Source of the DNA: Marinilabilia sp. UBA5340
GTDB lineage: Bacteria; Bacteroidota; Bacteroidia; Bacteroidales; Marinilabiliaceae
Assembly (NCBI GenBank): GCA_002411085.1
Contig: DHQK01000001.1
Coordinates: 497 to 20,274, forward strand
Reading direction: 5' to 3'
Length of the DNA stretch: 19,778 nt
The notes below the pieces were generated by a model that ran no database searches, was not told the origin of the DNA, and was given only the letters and a program-made list of their open reading frames with translations. The stretch's first letter is position 1, and each line of letters starts with the position of its first letter. The position numbers and the translations under genes were made by a program. Shown in pieces: positions 1 to 7,895 of the stretch.

Positions 1-2543
1 ATTTCATCGGGACTCAAACGGGGATTATTCGTATATGCTATTTCCCATTGAATGCCATAAGCATTATCCTGCCATGAAAGCGCTATACTGGTATCGTTAA
101 TTCTGGACACCATCAGGTTGGTAGGCTCAGACGTATCCTCAACTTCTTCGATTACAAGGTTGTCTATATATATAGAAGTGTAGTAATTATTAGAATTATT
201 CTCATATTTTACAGCAACATACTTATCTGTAGTTATATTATTGAGGAAAGCAACAACTTGTTTTCTCTGGTAGGTTTCCATATAATCAGTAATGTCGAAA
301 GAACTTGCCGCTGTAAACGAATTGGCGTCATTGGGATCCGACATGGTTCCAATGCTAATTATTTGATTGGGATCGCTGTTTGTAATGTATGCCGAAAAAC
401 TCACTTTGACTGAATGCAGAGGATCAACAATTTGCGGGGAAATCAGAATATTATTTTCGTTACTGTTATATCTGTACCCGCTAAACCTGATGCTATTTGG
501 ACTGGATAAATAATTACCGGAATTAATATATACAAATCCAATTTTATTCCAATCTGGAGGTATGTTTGAATTATTTGAACTGTCAAAATTTTCCTCTATA
601 GGGAGGTTTTGAGGCCCTTGTTTTGTTGTAAATGAAAAACTTCTTGTCATTCCCAAATCCCCTGATCCACAACTTGCCTGAATGGAGACATAGTATTCTG
701 TCCCGGGTTCAAGATTAGTTAACTGATAGCTTTTAAGGTAGCTGGTTACCCTATTGACTTCATCAGCAACTCCCCGAAGCATCGACGTTGGCATATACTC
801 GATAGTCCAGCTTACAGGATTGAAATCGGACTGCCATTCAATTGTGGCACTGGTTAATGTTTTATCAATGGCAGTTAGATTATAGGCTGTCGGACATGTG
901 GAACTGGTGACAGATGGTGTAGTAAAGCCATTCCAGATCCAGGCACTCTCCTCATTGCCACAATTTGTTCTAATATATATATTATAACTGGTTCCCGGTT
1001 CCAGCCCATTGATGGTATAATCATTAAGATAACTTTGAACCATAGTACCTTCACCCCGGGTAAAGCCATTCTTCCCATATTCAATACTGTAGCTAACTGC
1101 TGTTGGTGATCCATTCCATTTTACAGAAACACTATACGGTGAAATTGGATTACTTGTAATGTTATAGGGTTCAGTGCAGGTGGGGTCAACGTCTTCAGAA
1201 TCAGTGGTAATTCTATATATATTCCATGCACTGCTTTCACCTCCGGCACAATTGGCATTGATATAAACATCATACTGAGTGCCGGGTTCCAGGTTTGTCA
1301 ATTGGTAGGAAGGGATATAGCTTTCCCTGATGATACCTTCTCCCCGGTTGAATCCATTTACGCCATATTCTATGGTATAGCTCACAGGAGTGGAATATGA
1401 TTCCCATACCAGTTGAGCATCTGTTGCGTTTGTTTGGGTGGCGCGAATACTTGCGGGAAACGGACAACCACTGTTTTGATGATTGCTACTCGCATACATA
1501 ATATTGTCTACATATCCACAATCGTCATATCTATCTACACTTCCATCTTTTGTGTATGACCATGTTAAGGTATGTTCACCTTCGGATATACTATATTCTT
1601 TTTGAATCCATGAACCATTACCGGAAATGCGCTCTTGCTGATTTCCATCAATGTAGAATCGTAGGTAGTCAAAGTTTCCTTCAGAGGAGACTTTCCAATT
1701 AAAAGTTAAAATTCCTGGTCCAATTACGGTAGTTTGGATAGTGCTGCTTTGGCGGTGATTGATTTGTCCACTTCGAATTGCATCCACTCCATCAATGGTT
1801 TCCGAGTTGGTGACAAACCACTGGGCATTCCCCGAGCCCACAAATTGTAAAGTATAGTTGTCAACAGCTTCATTTATGGGTGATATGATATTTCCTGAGC
1901 CGATATCCCCAGTTGTCCTGAAAGTTAGCCTTTGAGAAGCGTGGCCTGTCATTTCTCCGGCGCAATTACTTGTTATATAAACGTCATAAAGAATTCCTTC
2001 TTTAAGATTGTTAAGCGAAATGTTTTTAAAGTAACTTACTCTTGTGGTTCCTTCACCTGGGGTAAAACCAGTTTCTCCATATTCAATTTCCCAACTCAGT
2101 GGGTCTGATTGAGAATTCCAACTGATTGTGGCCGAATTTTCAGTTATTTCTGTTGCACTTAAGCTTGTTGCAACCGGGCAAGGGTTGGATTGATCATTAC
2201 CTGCTGTTGAAAAACTATATTGGTAACTCCAGGAGCTTTCATCGTCTCCACCGCAATTGGCTTTTATATATAAGCGGTAGTTGGTTCCGGGCTGGAGACC
2301 AGTAATCGTGAAGTTTTTCAAATAACTGGTTCTTTGGGTGCCTTCTCCCAAATTAAATCCAGCTTCTCCATATTCAAGAGTCCAGCTGATTGGTGTTGAC
2401 TCGGAGTCCCATTGAACTTTTACAGAGCTTTCTGTTCTGTCTGAGATTGTAATGTTTTGTGGGCGAGGGCATTCTTCTTGTATGGCATAAGCGCTAAAAG
2501 CCGAAAAAAGAACGAAAATGAGAGCGTAAATGTTAAGTCGCAT
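1..2543 (-). CDS. Secreted fibronectin type III multi-module protein (C-terminus beyond window)
   Basis: An open frame runs from the ATG at 2543 to the left edge (847 codons, no stop), so the C-terminus is missing. Residues 1-20 form a signal peptide with a likely cut after AYA and no lipobox. Five fibronectin type III modules of about 90 residues begin at Cys25, Cys122, Cys360, Cys456 and Cys550. They share a core of W-x-EYG..GF..GEGT, SYLK and PGT-Y, followed by NC(G/A)G. A sixth module starts near residue 803. Between modules 2 and 3 (about 213-358) sits a different beta-sandwich-like domain with the GEHTLTWSY and GYVDNI features common in Bacteroidota extracellular proteins. Residues about 644-800 look like a choice-of-anchor/MAM-like jelly roll (ENFD near the start, IYIDNLVIEE at the end). 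It is probably an exported adhesin or enzyme accessory region. A type IX sorting domain or a catalytic domain could lie off-window. Exact function is unknown. Confidence 0.88.
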   Translation of the reverse strand, partial: MRLNIYALIFVLFSAFSAYAIQEECPRPQNITISDRTESSVKVQWDSESTPISWTLEYGEAGFNLGEGTQRTSYLKNFTITGLQPGTNYRLYIKANCGGDDESSWSYQYSFSTAGNDQSNPCPVATSLSATEITENSATISWNSQSDPLSWEIEYGETGFTPGEGTTRVSYFKNISLNNLKEGILYDVYITSNCAGEMTGHASQRLTFRTTGDIGSGNIISPINEAVDNYTLQFVGSGNAQWFVTNSETIDGVDAIRSGQINHRQSSTIQTTVIGPGILTFNWKVSSEGNFDYLRFYIDGNQQERISGNGSWIQKEYSISEGEHTLTWSYTKDGSVDRYDDCGYVDNIMYASSNHQNSGCPFPASIRATQTNATDAQLVWESYSTPVSYTIEYGVNGFNRGEGIIRESYIPSYQLTNLEPGTQYDVYINANCAGGESSAWNIYRITTDSEDVDPTCTEPYNITSNPISPYSVSVKWNGSPTAVSYSIEYGKNGFTRGEGTMVQSYLNDYTINGLEPGTSYNIYIRTNCGNEESAWIWNGFTTPSVTSSTCPTAYNLTAIDKTLTSATIEWQSDFNPVSWTIEYMPTSMLRGVADEVNRVTSYLKSYQLTNLEPGTEYYVSIQASCGSGDLGMTRSFSFTTKQGPQNLPIEENFDSSNNSNIPPDWNKIGFVYINSGNYLSSPNSIRFSGYRYNSNENNILISPQIVDPLHSVKVSFSAYITNSDPNQIISIGTMSDPNDANSFTAASSFDITDYMETYQRKQVVAFLNNITTDKYVAVKYENNSNNYYTSIYIDNLVIEEVEDTSEPTNLMVSRINDTSIALSWQDNAYGIQWEIAYTNNPRLSPDE

Positions 2544-2623
2544 AAGTTGGGTTTTAGTTTAAACTTTTTCTTTCCTTTAATATAAACTGATAAAAATCAC
2601 ATGAAAGTAAATAAAATAGCCTT

Positions 2624-4162
2624 TTGTGGCATTTGATTATGATAAAGAAATTTCAGTTTTTGATGAACAGATGTTTTTTGAACATGACAGAAATCATCCG
2701 ATTGAAAAAAGAGGTATATTCGCAGGCTTTTTTATTATACTCTTTTATTACACTGATGGAAGGATTGTTGCGTCATCGCAACCGCATGGTTGAGCGGAAT
2801 CGTCTGGAATATGGAATTTCTTACGACGATATCAACTGGATTAATTACGCTCAGGCATTGGAATTGGAGAAGGAGCGTGAGAGCCTGCTTGAAGATTTAC
2901 AGGGTAAGATTTTCTTTGGGTTTAAGGGAACCAAAACAGACGTATCTCATTTATCTCCCGGATGTCAGCTTTGTGCAGCCGGGCAATGGAGCTGTTTGTT
3001 TATAAACGGTAAATGTAACTGCAACTGTTTTTATTGTCCTGCACCACAGAAGGATGTAGGACACCCGGTAACCCAAACACTCGCATTTGATCAACCTGAA
3101 GAATATGTTGATTATATCCGTCAGTTTGGTTTCAAAGGTGTTAGTTTTAGCGGAGGGGAACCTTTTCTTACTTTTGAGAAGATGGTGCATTTTCTGAAAG
3201 TGCTTCGGAAATCTTTTGGTGATGATCTGTATATATGGGCTTATACAAATGGGACATTGACTGATGCGAATAAACTTCGATGCCTTTCAGACGAAGGTCT
3301 TAATGAAATAAGGTTTGATATTGGAGCCACCCAATACGATTTAAGATTTGTCAGAAGAGCGTTAGGTATTATTCCCAATGTGACTGTTGAAATTCCTGCA
3401 GTTCCCGATGAAGCGGAACTTATAGTACAAAGTGCGAAAGCCTTATGTGATGAAGGTCTTTCTTTTTTGAATCTTCACCAATTGCGACTGACGCCTTACA
3501 ATATGAAGAAACTGATTGGTCGCGGCTACAAAATGGCTCATGGGCCTAGAGTAACTTTACCGGAGAGCGAAATTGCAGCGCTGAAAATTTTGAAGCTTCT
3601 TCGTGAATCTGCCGTTGAATTGCCTGTAAATTATTGTTCTTATGTTTATAAAAACAGGTTTCAAAAGTCAGGTTTAAGACACAAGCTTGCGCCACGTACT
3701 TTAAATCCCTGGGAGGAGGTAACGGAAAGCGGGTATGTCCGGAATCTGTCAATTGACTTGAAAAAATATCCTCAGGCGGCATTTGTTCTTCAAAATTTGT
3801 TTGATACCGATGATAAAAGCGTGAAGTATGACGATGATTTAGGGCGTTTCTTTTTTCGGTTGAACGATCTGAACCGTATCCCCGATGCCATGATTGTCCA
3901 ATTAGGTTACAGGGATACCCGGATTACAGAAAATACTGGTGAGATTCCAGATTATGAGCAAGTAACGCTGAAGGGAGGAAGGGAATTATTTGTGGAAACA
4001 GCTTTTGTTATCAATGATATGGACATATCTTTTCCAATGAGACATGTGCTGACAAGAATTGCAGAGGGTAAAGCTCGTTCAGAGGAGTGGCATGTGTCTG
4101 ATAAGTTGACTTGGATAGCTCATTTTGAGATAATTGAGGAAGGGCTCTCTGAGTATTATTAA
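2624..4162 (+). CDS. Radical SAM protein, substrate unknown
   Basis: This is a radical SAM enzyme. In numbering from 2624, Cys131, Cys135 and Cys138 form the CX3CX2C motif (KCNCNCFYCP) that binds the 4Fe-4S cluster and S-adenosylmethionine, and GGEP at 177-180 is the SAM-binding motif. Extra cysteines lie just upstream (C114, C117, C124) and one inside the motif (C133), so a second metal site is possible. The 2624 start is a TTG; ATG codons at 2639, 2665 and 2684 are better candidates. The one at 2684 (MTEIIRLKKEVYSQ) begins where charged, family-like sequence starts. No Shine-Dalgarno sequence separates them. The roughly 230 residues after the barrel are not recognised. It stands alone, divergent from the fibronectin protein and convergent with the DJ-1 gene, and no precursor peptide or partner enzyme is visible. 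The family call is firm; reaction and substrate are not. Confidence 0.85.
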   Translation: MWHLIMIKKFQFLMNRCFLNMTEIIRLKKEVYSQAFLLYSFITLMEGLLRHRNRMVERNRLEYGISYDDINWINYAQALELEKERESLLEDLQGKIFFGFKGTKTDVSHLSPGCQLCAAGQWSCLFINGKCNCNCFYCPAPQKDVGHPVTQTLAFDQPEEYVDYIRQFGFKGVSFSGGEPFLTFEKMVHFLKVLRKSFGDDLYIWAYTNGTLTDANKLRCLSDEGLNEIRFDIGATQYDLRFVRRALGIIPNVTVEIPAVPDEAELIVQSAKALCDEGLSFLNLHQLRLTPYNMKKLIGRGYKMAHGPRVTLPESEIAALKILKLLRESAVELPVNYCSYVYKNRFQKSGLRHKLAPRTLNPWEEVTESGYVRNLSIDLKKYPQAAFVLQNLFDTDDKSVKYDDDLGRFFFRLNDLNRIPDAMIVQLGYRDTRITENTGEIPDYEQVTLKGGRELFVETAFVINDMDISFPMRHVLTRIAEGKARSEEWHVSDKLTWIAHFEIIEEGLSEYY

Positions 4163-4182
4163 TGCTATTTTAAAGAATTTAT

Positions 4183-4235
4183 AGCCATACTGTTCATTTT
4201 CCGGGGGGGGTAATCCCCGGGACGACAGTATGGCT
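4183..4235. terminator. Nested inverted repeat between convergent genes
   Basis: Perfect 11-base arms AGCCATACTGT (4183-4193) and ACAGTATGGCT (4225-4235) enclose a second arm pair, CCGGGG (4201-4206) and CCCCGG (4215-4220), next to a run of eight G. It lies in the 116-base gap between the stops of the radical SAM gene (+) and the DJ-1 gene (-), where a shared two-way terminator would be expected. There is no clean U-run on either side, so termination is inferred from position and structure only. Confidence 0.45.
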
Positions 4236-4278
4236 GCTGGTTATTATTTAACCAAACTATCAATTTTATAAAAATGGA

Positions 4279-4842
4279 CTAATGTGCCGCCATGGGGGGG
4301 ACAACCATTTTTTCTCTAAGTTCAGCAGCTTTTTCAGGGCCATACAGATTAGCAATTATTTCGATAGAAAATTCCATTGCGGCTCCTATACCTCTGCCAG
4401 TTATAATATGACCATCAGTAATGGCAGGAACGGGGTAGTGATGAGCCCCTTTGAGATGGTGCTCAAACCCGGGAAAACAGGTTGCTTTTCGTCCATCCAA
4501 TAGTCCAATCTCTCCCAGTATCATAGGAGCTGCACATATTGCCGCTATCCATTTCTTTTGATTATTGTATTCTTTAATCAGGGCAGTTAGTTTCGAATGC
4601 TGTTGAAGATTTCGTGCTCCCGGAATGCCTCCGGGTAAAATAAGAATTTCTTTCTCCTCAATAGGCTTTCCTTCAAAAACCCGGTCACAAACAACAGTCA
4701 GGCCATGTGCTCCGGTAACGTTTTTATCTTCAGTGATGGAAATGAGCTCCACTTCGGCACCGGCCCGATTCAGAACGTCTGCGGGGGTAAGTCCTTCAAT
4801 TTCTTCAAATCCGGGTGCAATAAAAATGGCTGCTTTTTTCAT
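4279..4842 (-). CDS. DJ-1/PfpI (YajL/ThiJ-like) family protein
   Basis: This 187-residue protein has the length and layout of the DJ-1/YajL branch of the DJ-1/PfpI superfamily. The N-terminal stretch FIAPGFEEIEGLTPADVL supplies the conserved acidic residue (Glu16, aligned by eye with Glu18 of human DJ-1). Cys103 in AAICAAP is the nucleophile-elbow cysteine. The substrate-pocket region GFEHHLKGA.HY and the GRG..AAMEFSIEI helix also match. Members have been reported as chaperones, redox sensors or glyoxalase/deglycase-type enzymes, and which applies here cannot be told from sequence. It is cytosolic, with no signal peptide. The ATG at 4842 gives the expected N-terminus. Its end faces the radical SAM gene and its upstream region is a 313-base gap, so it is probably transcribed alone. 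Confidence 0.92.
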   Translation of the reverse strand: MKKAAIFIAPGFEEIEGLTPADVLNRAGAEVELISITEDKNVTGAHGLTVVCDRVFEGKPIEEKEILILPGGIPGARNLQQHSKLTALIKEYNNQKKWIAAICAAPMILGEIGLLDGRKATCFPGFEHHLKGAHHYPVPAITDGHIITGRGIGAAMEFSIEIIANLYGPEKAAELREKMVVPPMAAH

Positions 4843-5099
4843 GTTTTTCTTCTTTTATATGATGATATTTAATTGACAATACTCTGTTAAACACTTACAA
4901 TTTTTTTGTGGTTGGTGGTTAGTGGGTTGTATGATTGATGGGGCTTTGCGTAAATCCAATTATAATAAAAATTTTGCGTCTCTGTGTTTATGTTTTTTCT
5001 GTCGCATTATTGTAATTAGCAGAATTGTAACAAGATACAATATTCTTTATTGTCTGCGTAATCTTCATCAAAAAGTTAAGAAGAATTGAGTGTTTATAC
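4843..5099. other. AT-rich intergenic region
   Basis: No gene or convincing promoter was seen here. It holds the 5' leader of the DJ-1 gene and spacer beyond the terminator of the acyltransferase fusion. On the minus strand, 4971-4990 reads as a stretch containing ACAGAGACGCAAAA, and a similar TACGCAAAGCCCC lies at 4941-4955. This resembles short dispersed intergenic sequences I have seen in Bacteroidota, but that is memory only. Confidence 0.5.
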
Positions 5100-5132
5100 A
5101 AAAAAAAGCCGGCAGAAAAATAATCTACCGGC
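5100..5132 (-). terminator. Rho-independent terminator of the acyl-ligase/PlsC gene
   Basis: Read on the minus strand, GCCGGTAGA and TCTGCCGGC form a 9-base-pair stem with one G-U pair and a 7-base T-rich loop (5108-5132). An eight-U run follows at 5107-5100. It begins 24 bases beyond the stop of the gene at 5156. Stem, loop and U-run make a textbook intrinsic terminator. Confidence 0.88.
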
Positions 5133-5155
5133 CATTACTTGTAAAAGTTTGAGTT

Positions 5156-7615
5156 TTATGAGGTTTTCAAGTTGTATTGAATTTGCTCTTTAACCCTGAC
5201 AGCCAGTGAATCATAGGTGTCATTTTTTGGGTATACGGGTTGAAGAAATTCAATGTCTACTTTCTTGAACGGCCGGGGGAAAATACTTCCCTTCGGCAGG
5301 GCTTCAAAAGCACCTTGAATGGAAACCGGTACAACCGGAATATTCAATTCCCTGCTAAGTATGGCAAAGGTTTTTTTGAATTGTCCCAATTGACCGTTTT
5401 TGGTTCTGGTACCTTCAGGGAAGATAATCAGATTTTTGTTTCGCTTCAGAACTTCAGCCATCTTCTGGATGGATGTTTTCAGGTCATTGTTGAGATCCAT
5501 GATGATAATATTATTCCTGTTGGCCAGAAACTTTAACCATGGTTGTCTCACGTGTTTTTCTTTGGCATAGAAATAGGTTTTGCGTATTTGACGGGTCCTT
5601 AAGTAGGATGCCACGAAAAGTCCGTCGAAAAAACTCTGGTGATTGGGAGCGATAATGCATGGACCATCCGGGATGTTTTTCATCCCACGGGCATTGAAGC
5701 GGAAATAGGAGTGAAAAAACAATCGCGACAGGCGTACCATTAAACTGCCCGTAGCCCATGTTTTCGGTAATTGAAGTTGAACTTTTTCACGCAATATGTC
5801 TTTCCAGTTTATTTTTTGCTCTTCGACCTTGGTTTTGACCTCTCTCACATGTTCTGCCAAAAGCAGCACATTATTGAACCGCAGCATCTCAACCGGGTCA
5901 ATTTTTACGCCAAAAGTTTGTTGCAGATAGGTTTCAAATCCCACTTTATCCAAGGAGTCAAGTCCCAGATCCATTTCCAGATGATAATGTGGAAGCACAT
6001 CACGTCCCTTTTCTTTGGACAGATAACTGGTAATCATTTTGTATTCCTCGAATTCCGGAGTTACGCGTGGAGTCTGTTCTCTATTCTCTTCTTTAGCCAG
6101 CTCTTCCAGTTTGAATCTCTGAAGTTTGGATAATCTGGTTCTGGGAAGATCCTGATCCGTAAGATGGAAACGCATGATTTTTTTATAGGCGGATACCTGT
6201 TGATTATAGATATCGATTACATTCCATCTGATAATATCTTCTACTGTTTTATCTTCCGGCTGGCCGATTGCACTTTTTTCAGGAACGATAATGGCCTGAA
6301 GCATTTCATCTTTAAAGAATACACCACATTCGCGAACCATGGGGAATTCTTCCAGCTTGTTTTCCAGCTCGGCAGGATTTACATTTTTACCGTTGGAGAG
6401 CACGATGATTTCCTTCTTCCTTCCGGTAATATAAAGGTACCCCTCCTGGTCAAGATGGCCCAGATCGCCTGTGTAAAGGCGGTTGTTTTTGAGTACTGCA
6501 GCGGTTTCTTCAGGCCTGTTGTAATATCCCTGCATCACCTGGGGGCCTTTAATGGTAATTTCCCCATCAATGCTCTCAATAGTGGTTCCGGGCAATGCTT
6601 CACCTGGCGAACCGATCAGGACTCGTCCAGGCCGGGTAAAGGTAATCATAGGAGCAGATTCAGTCATCCCATAACCCTCTAAAACTTCAAATCCCAGGGT
6701 GCGGTAATCTCTGGCAACTTCGGGATCCAACGCCGCTCCACCAGAAACTAAATATTGCAGATGACCTCCCATCTTTTGATGGGCAGCTTTGAAAATGGTT
6801 TTGGAAAAGGTTTTGCTGTTAAGCTTTTCGGCCAAAGCAAAAAGAAGTTTGGCAACAGGACTACCGTTGATTTTATCTTTGATTCCTTTCCGGATGGCCG
6901 CATACAGTCTAGGAACCCCTATAAGAATTGTAATTTTGTTGTTTTGCAGGGTGCTGATAATGTCTTCCGAGGCCATTGACGGACTAATGGATACCGATCC
7001 GCCGGCATAAAGTGGAATGATCATGGTTCCCATCAGGGGGAAAATATGATGTAAAGGAAGCAGTACAAGTGTACGACTGGCATCTGTATAGATGTTGATC
7101 TTGTGAACAACTCCGTCAATATTAGCCATCAAATTGTCAAATGACAGCATGACACCCTTGGGGCTTCCGGTGGTTCCTGAAGTATAAATCAGAACTGCCG
7201 TTTCGGATTTATCTGAAATGTTAAGATCTTCAGTGGAATCGGAAACATTTGAGAAATCAATGTCTTCAACCAGAATGATTTGGGTTTCAATATCTGCTTT
7301 GTCTACCGCCTTTTGGAGAGACCCGGAATTGCCTCGTGAGGAAAAGATTACTTCAGGTTTACAGTCATTAAGAATAAATGCCACCTCATCGGGAGTGGCC
7401 AGATAGTCAATAGGAACAGCAATACCCTGGTGGTGCCAGACCGAATAAAAAGCATATATCCATTCCGGCCGGTTTTCCATAAATATGGCAACTCTGGCCC
7501 CCCTGGAAATATTGTAACTCCTGGCTGACTTTTCAATGCTGCCCATCAGTCGCTCATAACTGATTTCTTCACGCCCATAAGTAATGGCCGTCTTTTTGCC
7601 CATGTTCTTTAGCAT
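5156..7615 (-). CDS. Fused AMP-dependent acyl ligase, acyl carrier and PlsC acyltransferase (Aas-like)
   Basis: An 819-residue fusion. Residues about 1-500 are an AMP-forming acyl-activating enzyme, with the ATP-binding loop YTSGTTGSPKG from Tyr144, GYGMTESAPM, and the TGDLG...GRKKEIIVLSNGKNVNP hinge and C-terminal subdomain. Residues about 520-595 are an acyl carrier domain with DLGLDSLDK, where Ser554 is the expected phosphopantetheine site. Residues about 640-819 are a PlsC-type acyltransferase: the HX4D motif NHQSFFD has catalytic His659 and Asp664, and FPEGTR spans 732-737. The order suggests that a free fatty acid is activated, loaded on the built-in carrier and passed to a lysophospholipid or related acceptor. 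E. coli Aas carries the same two enzyme activities in reverse order and without this carrier domain. Acceptor and physiological role are inferred. The ATG at 7615 is used, with Met5 as an alternative. Confidence 0.9.
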   Translation of the reverse strand: MLKNMGKKTAITYGREEISYERLMGSIEKSARSYNISRGARVAIFMENRPEWIYAFYSVWHHQGIAVPIDYLATPDEVAFILNDCKPEVIFSSRGNSGSLQKAVDKADIETQIILVEDIDFSNVSDSTEDLNISDKSETAVLIYTSGTTGSPKGVMLSFDNLMANIDGVVHKINIYTDASRTLVLLPLHHIFPLMGTMIIPLYAGGSVSISPSMASEDIISTLQNNKITILIGVPRLYAAIRKGIKDKINGSPVAKLLFALAEKLNSKTFSKTIFKAAHQKMGGHLQYLVSGGAALDPEVARDYRTLGFEVLEGYGMTESAPMITFTRPGRVLIGSPGEALPGTTIESIDGEITIKGPQVMQGYYNRPEETAAVLKNNRLYTGDLGHLDQEGYLYITGRKKEIIVLSNGKNVNPAELENKLEEFPMVRECGVFFKDEMLQAIIVPEKSAIGQPEDKTVEDIIRWNVIDIYNQQVSAYKKIMRFHLTDQDLPRTRLSKLQRFKLEELAKEENREQTPRVTPEFEEYKMITSYLSKEKGRDVLPHYHLEMDLGLDSLDKVGFETYLQQTFGVKIDPVEMLRFNNVLLLAEHVREVKTKVEEQKINWKDILREKVQLQLPKTWATGSLMVRLSRLFFHSYFRFNARGMKNIPDGPCIIAPNHQSFFDGLFVASYLRTRQIRKTYFYAKEKHVRQPWLKFLANRNNIIIMDLNNDLKTSIQKMAEVLKRNKNLIIFPEGTRTKNGQLGQFKKTFAILSRELNIPVVPVSIQGAFEALPKGSIFPRPFKKVDIEFLQPVYPKNDTYDSLAVRVKEQIQYNLKTS

Positions 7616-7635
7616 ACAATCAATTCAAAAAATGA

Positions 7636-7662
7636 AGCCGCAAAAATAATGATTATGCGGCT
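7636..7662 (-). promoter_or_regulatory. Leader hairpin or promoter-like site before the acyl-ligase gene
   Basis: AGCCGCA (7636-7642) and TGCGGCT (7656-7662) form a perfect 7-base stem with a 13-base loop, 21 bases upstream of the ATG at 7615. On the minus strand it is followed by a short T-rich stretch, so it could be a weak terminator after the permease gene or an attenuator. The loop also contains TATTTTTG (7648-7641), which fits the Bacteroidota -7 consensus TAnnTTTG, but no TTG was found at -33. The two readings compete. Confidence 0.3.
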
Positions 7663-7895
7663 GTTCTGTTCCTGATTTATTCATAAATATTGTCGGTAAC
7701 AGGTTTTGTATGAATAATCAAGTAATAATTGTTCTAATTGGTTCTGCTTTGACCAACGAACGATTTGCATAAAAAAGAGAGGGTTGAGGTTCCTTCTTAG
7801 GTGCTGTTGCTTTCCATTATATCAAAATATCAATAACGAAGTTGTCCAAGTAGCACTACTAAATAAACAATTATCATGCCATTAGGTTCGGTTCG

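Noticed and set aside
875..1467. Two minus-strand frames of 79 and 65 codons inside the fibronectin protein
   Set aside because: They are alternative-frame shadows of the repeated modules. The long frame from 2543 stays open through both and gives the conserved domain sequence.
2601..2636. An 11-codon plus-strand frame just upstream of the radical SAM gene (ATG at 2601)
   Set aside because: Too short and AT-rich, with no ribosome-binding site and no sign of a leader-peptide role.
5771..6682. Plus-strand open frames of 120 and 172 codons opposite the acyl-ligase gene
   Set aside because: They lie wholly antisense to clearly conserved motifs of the minus-strand enzyme and have no recognisable domains.
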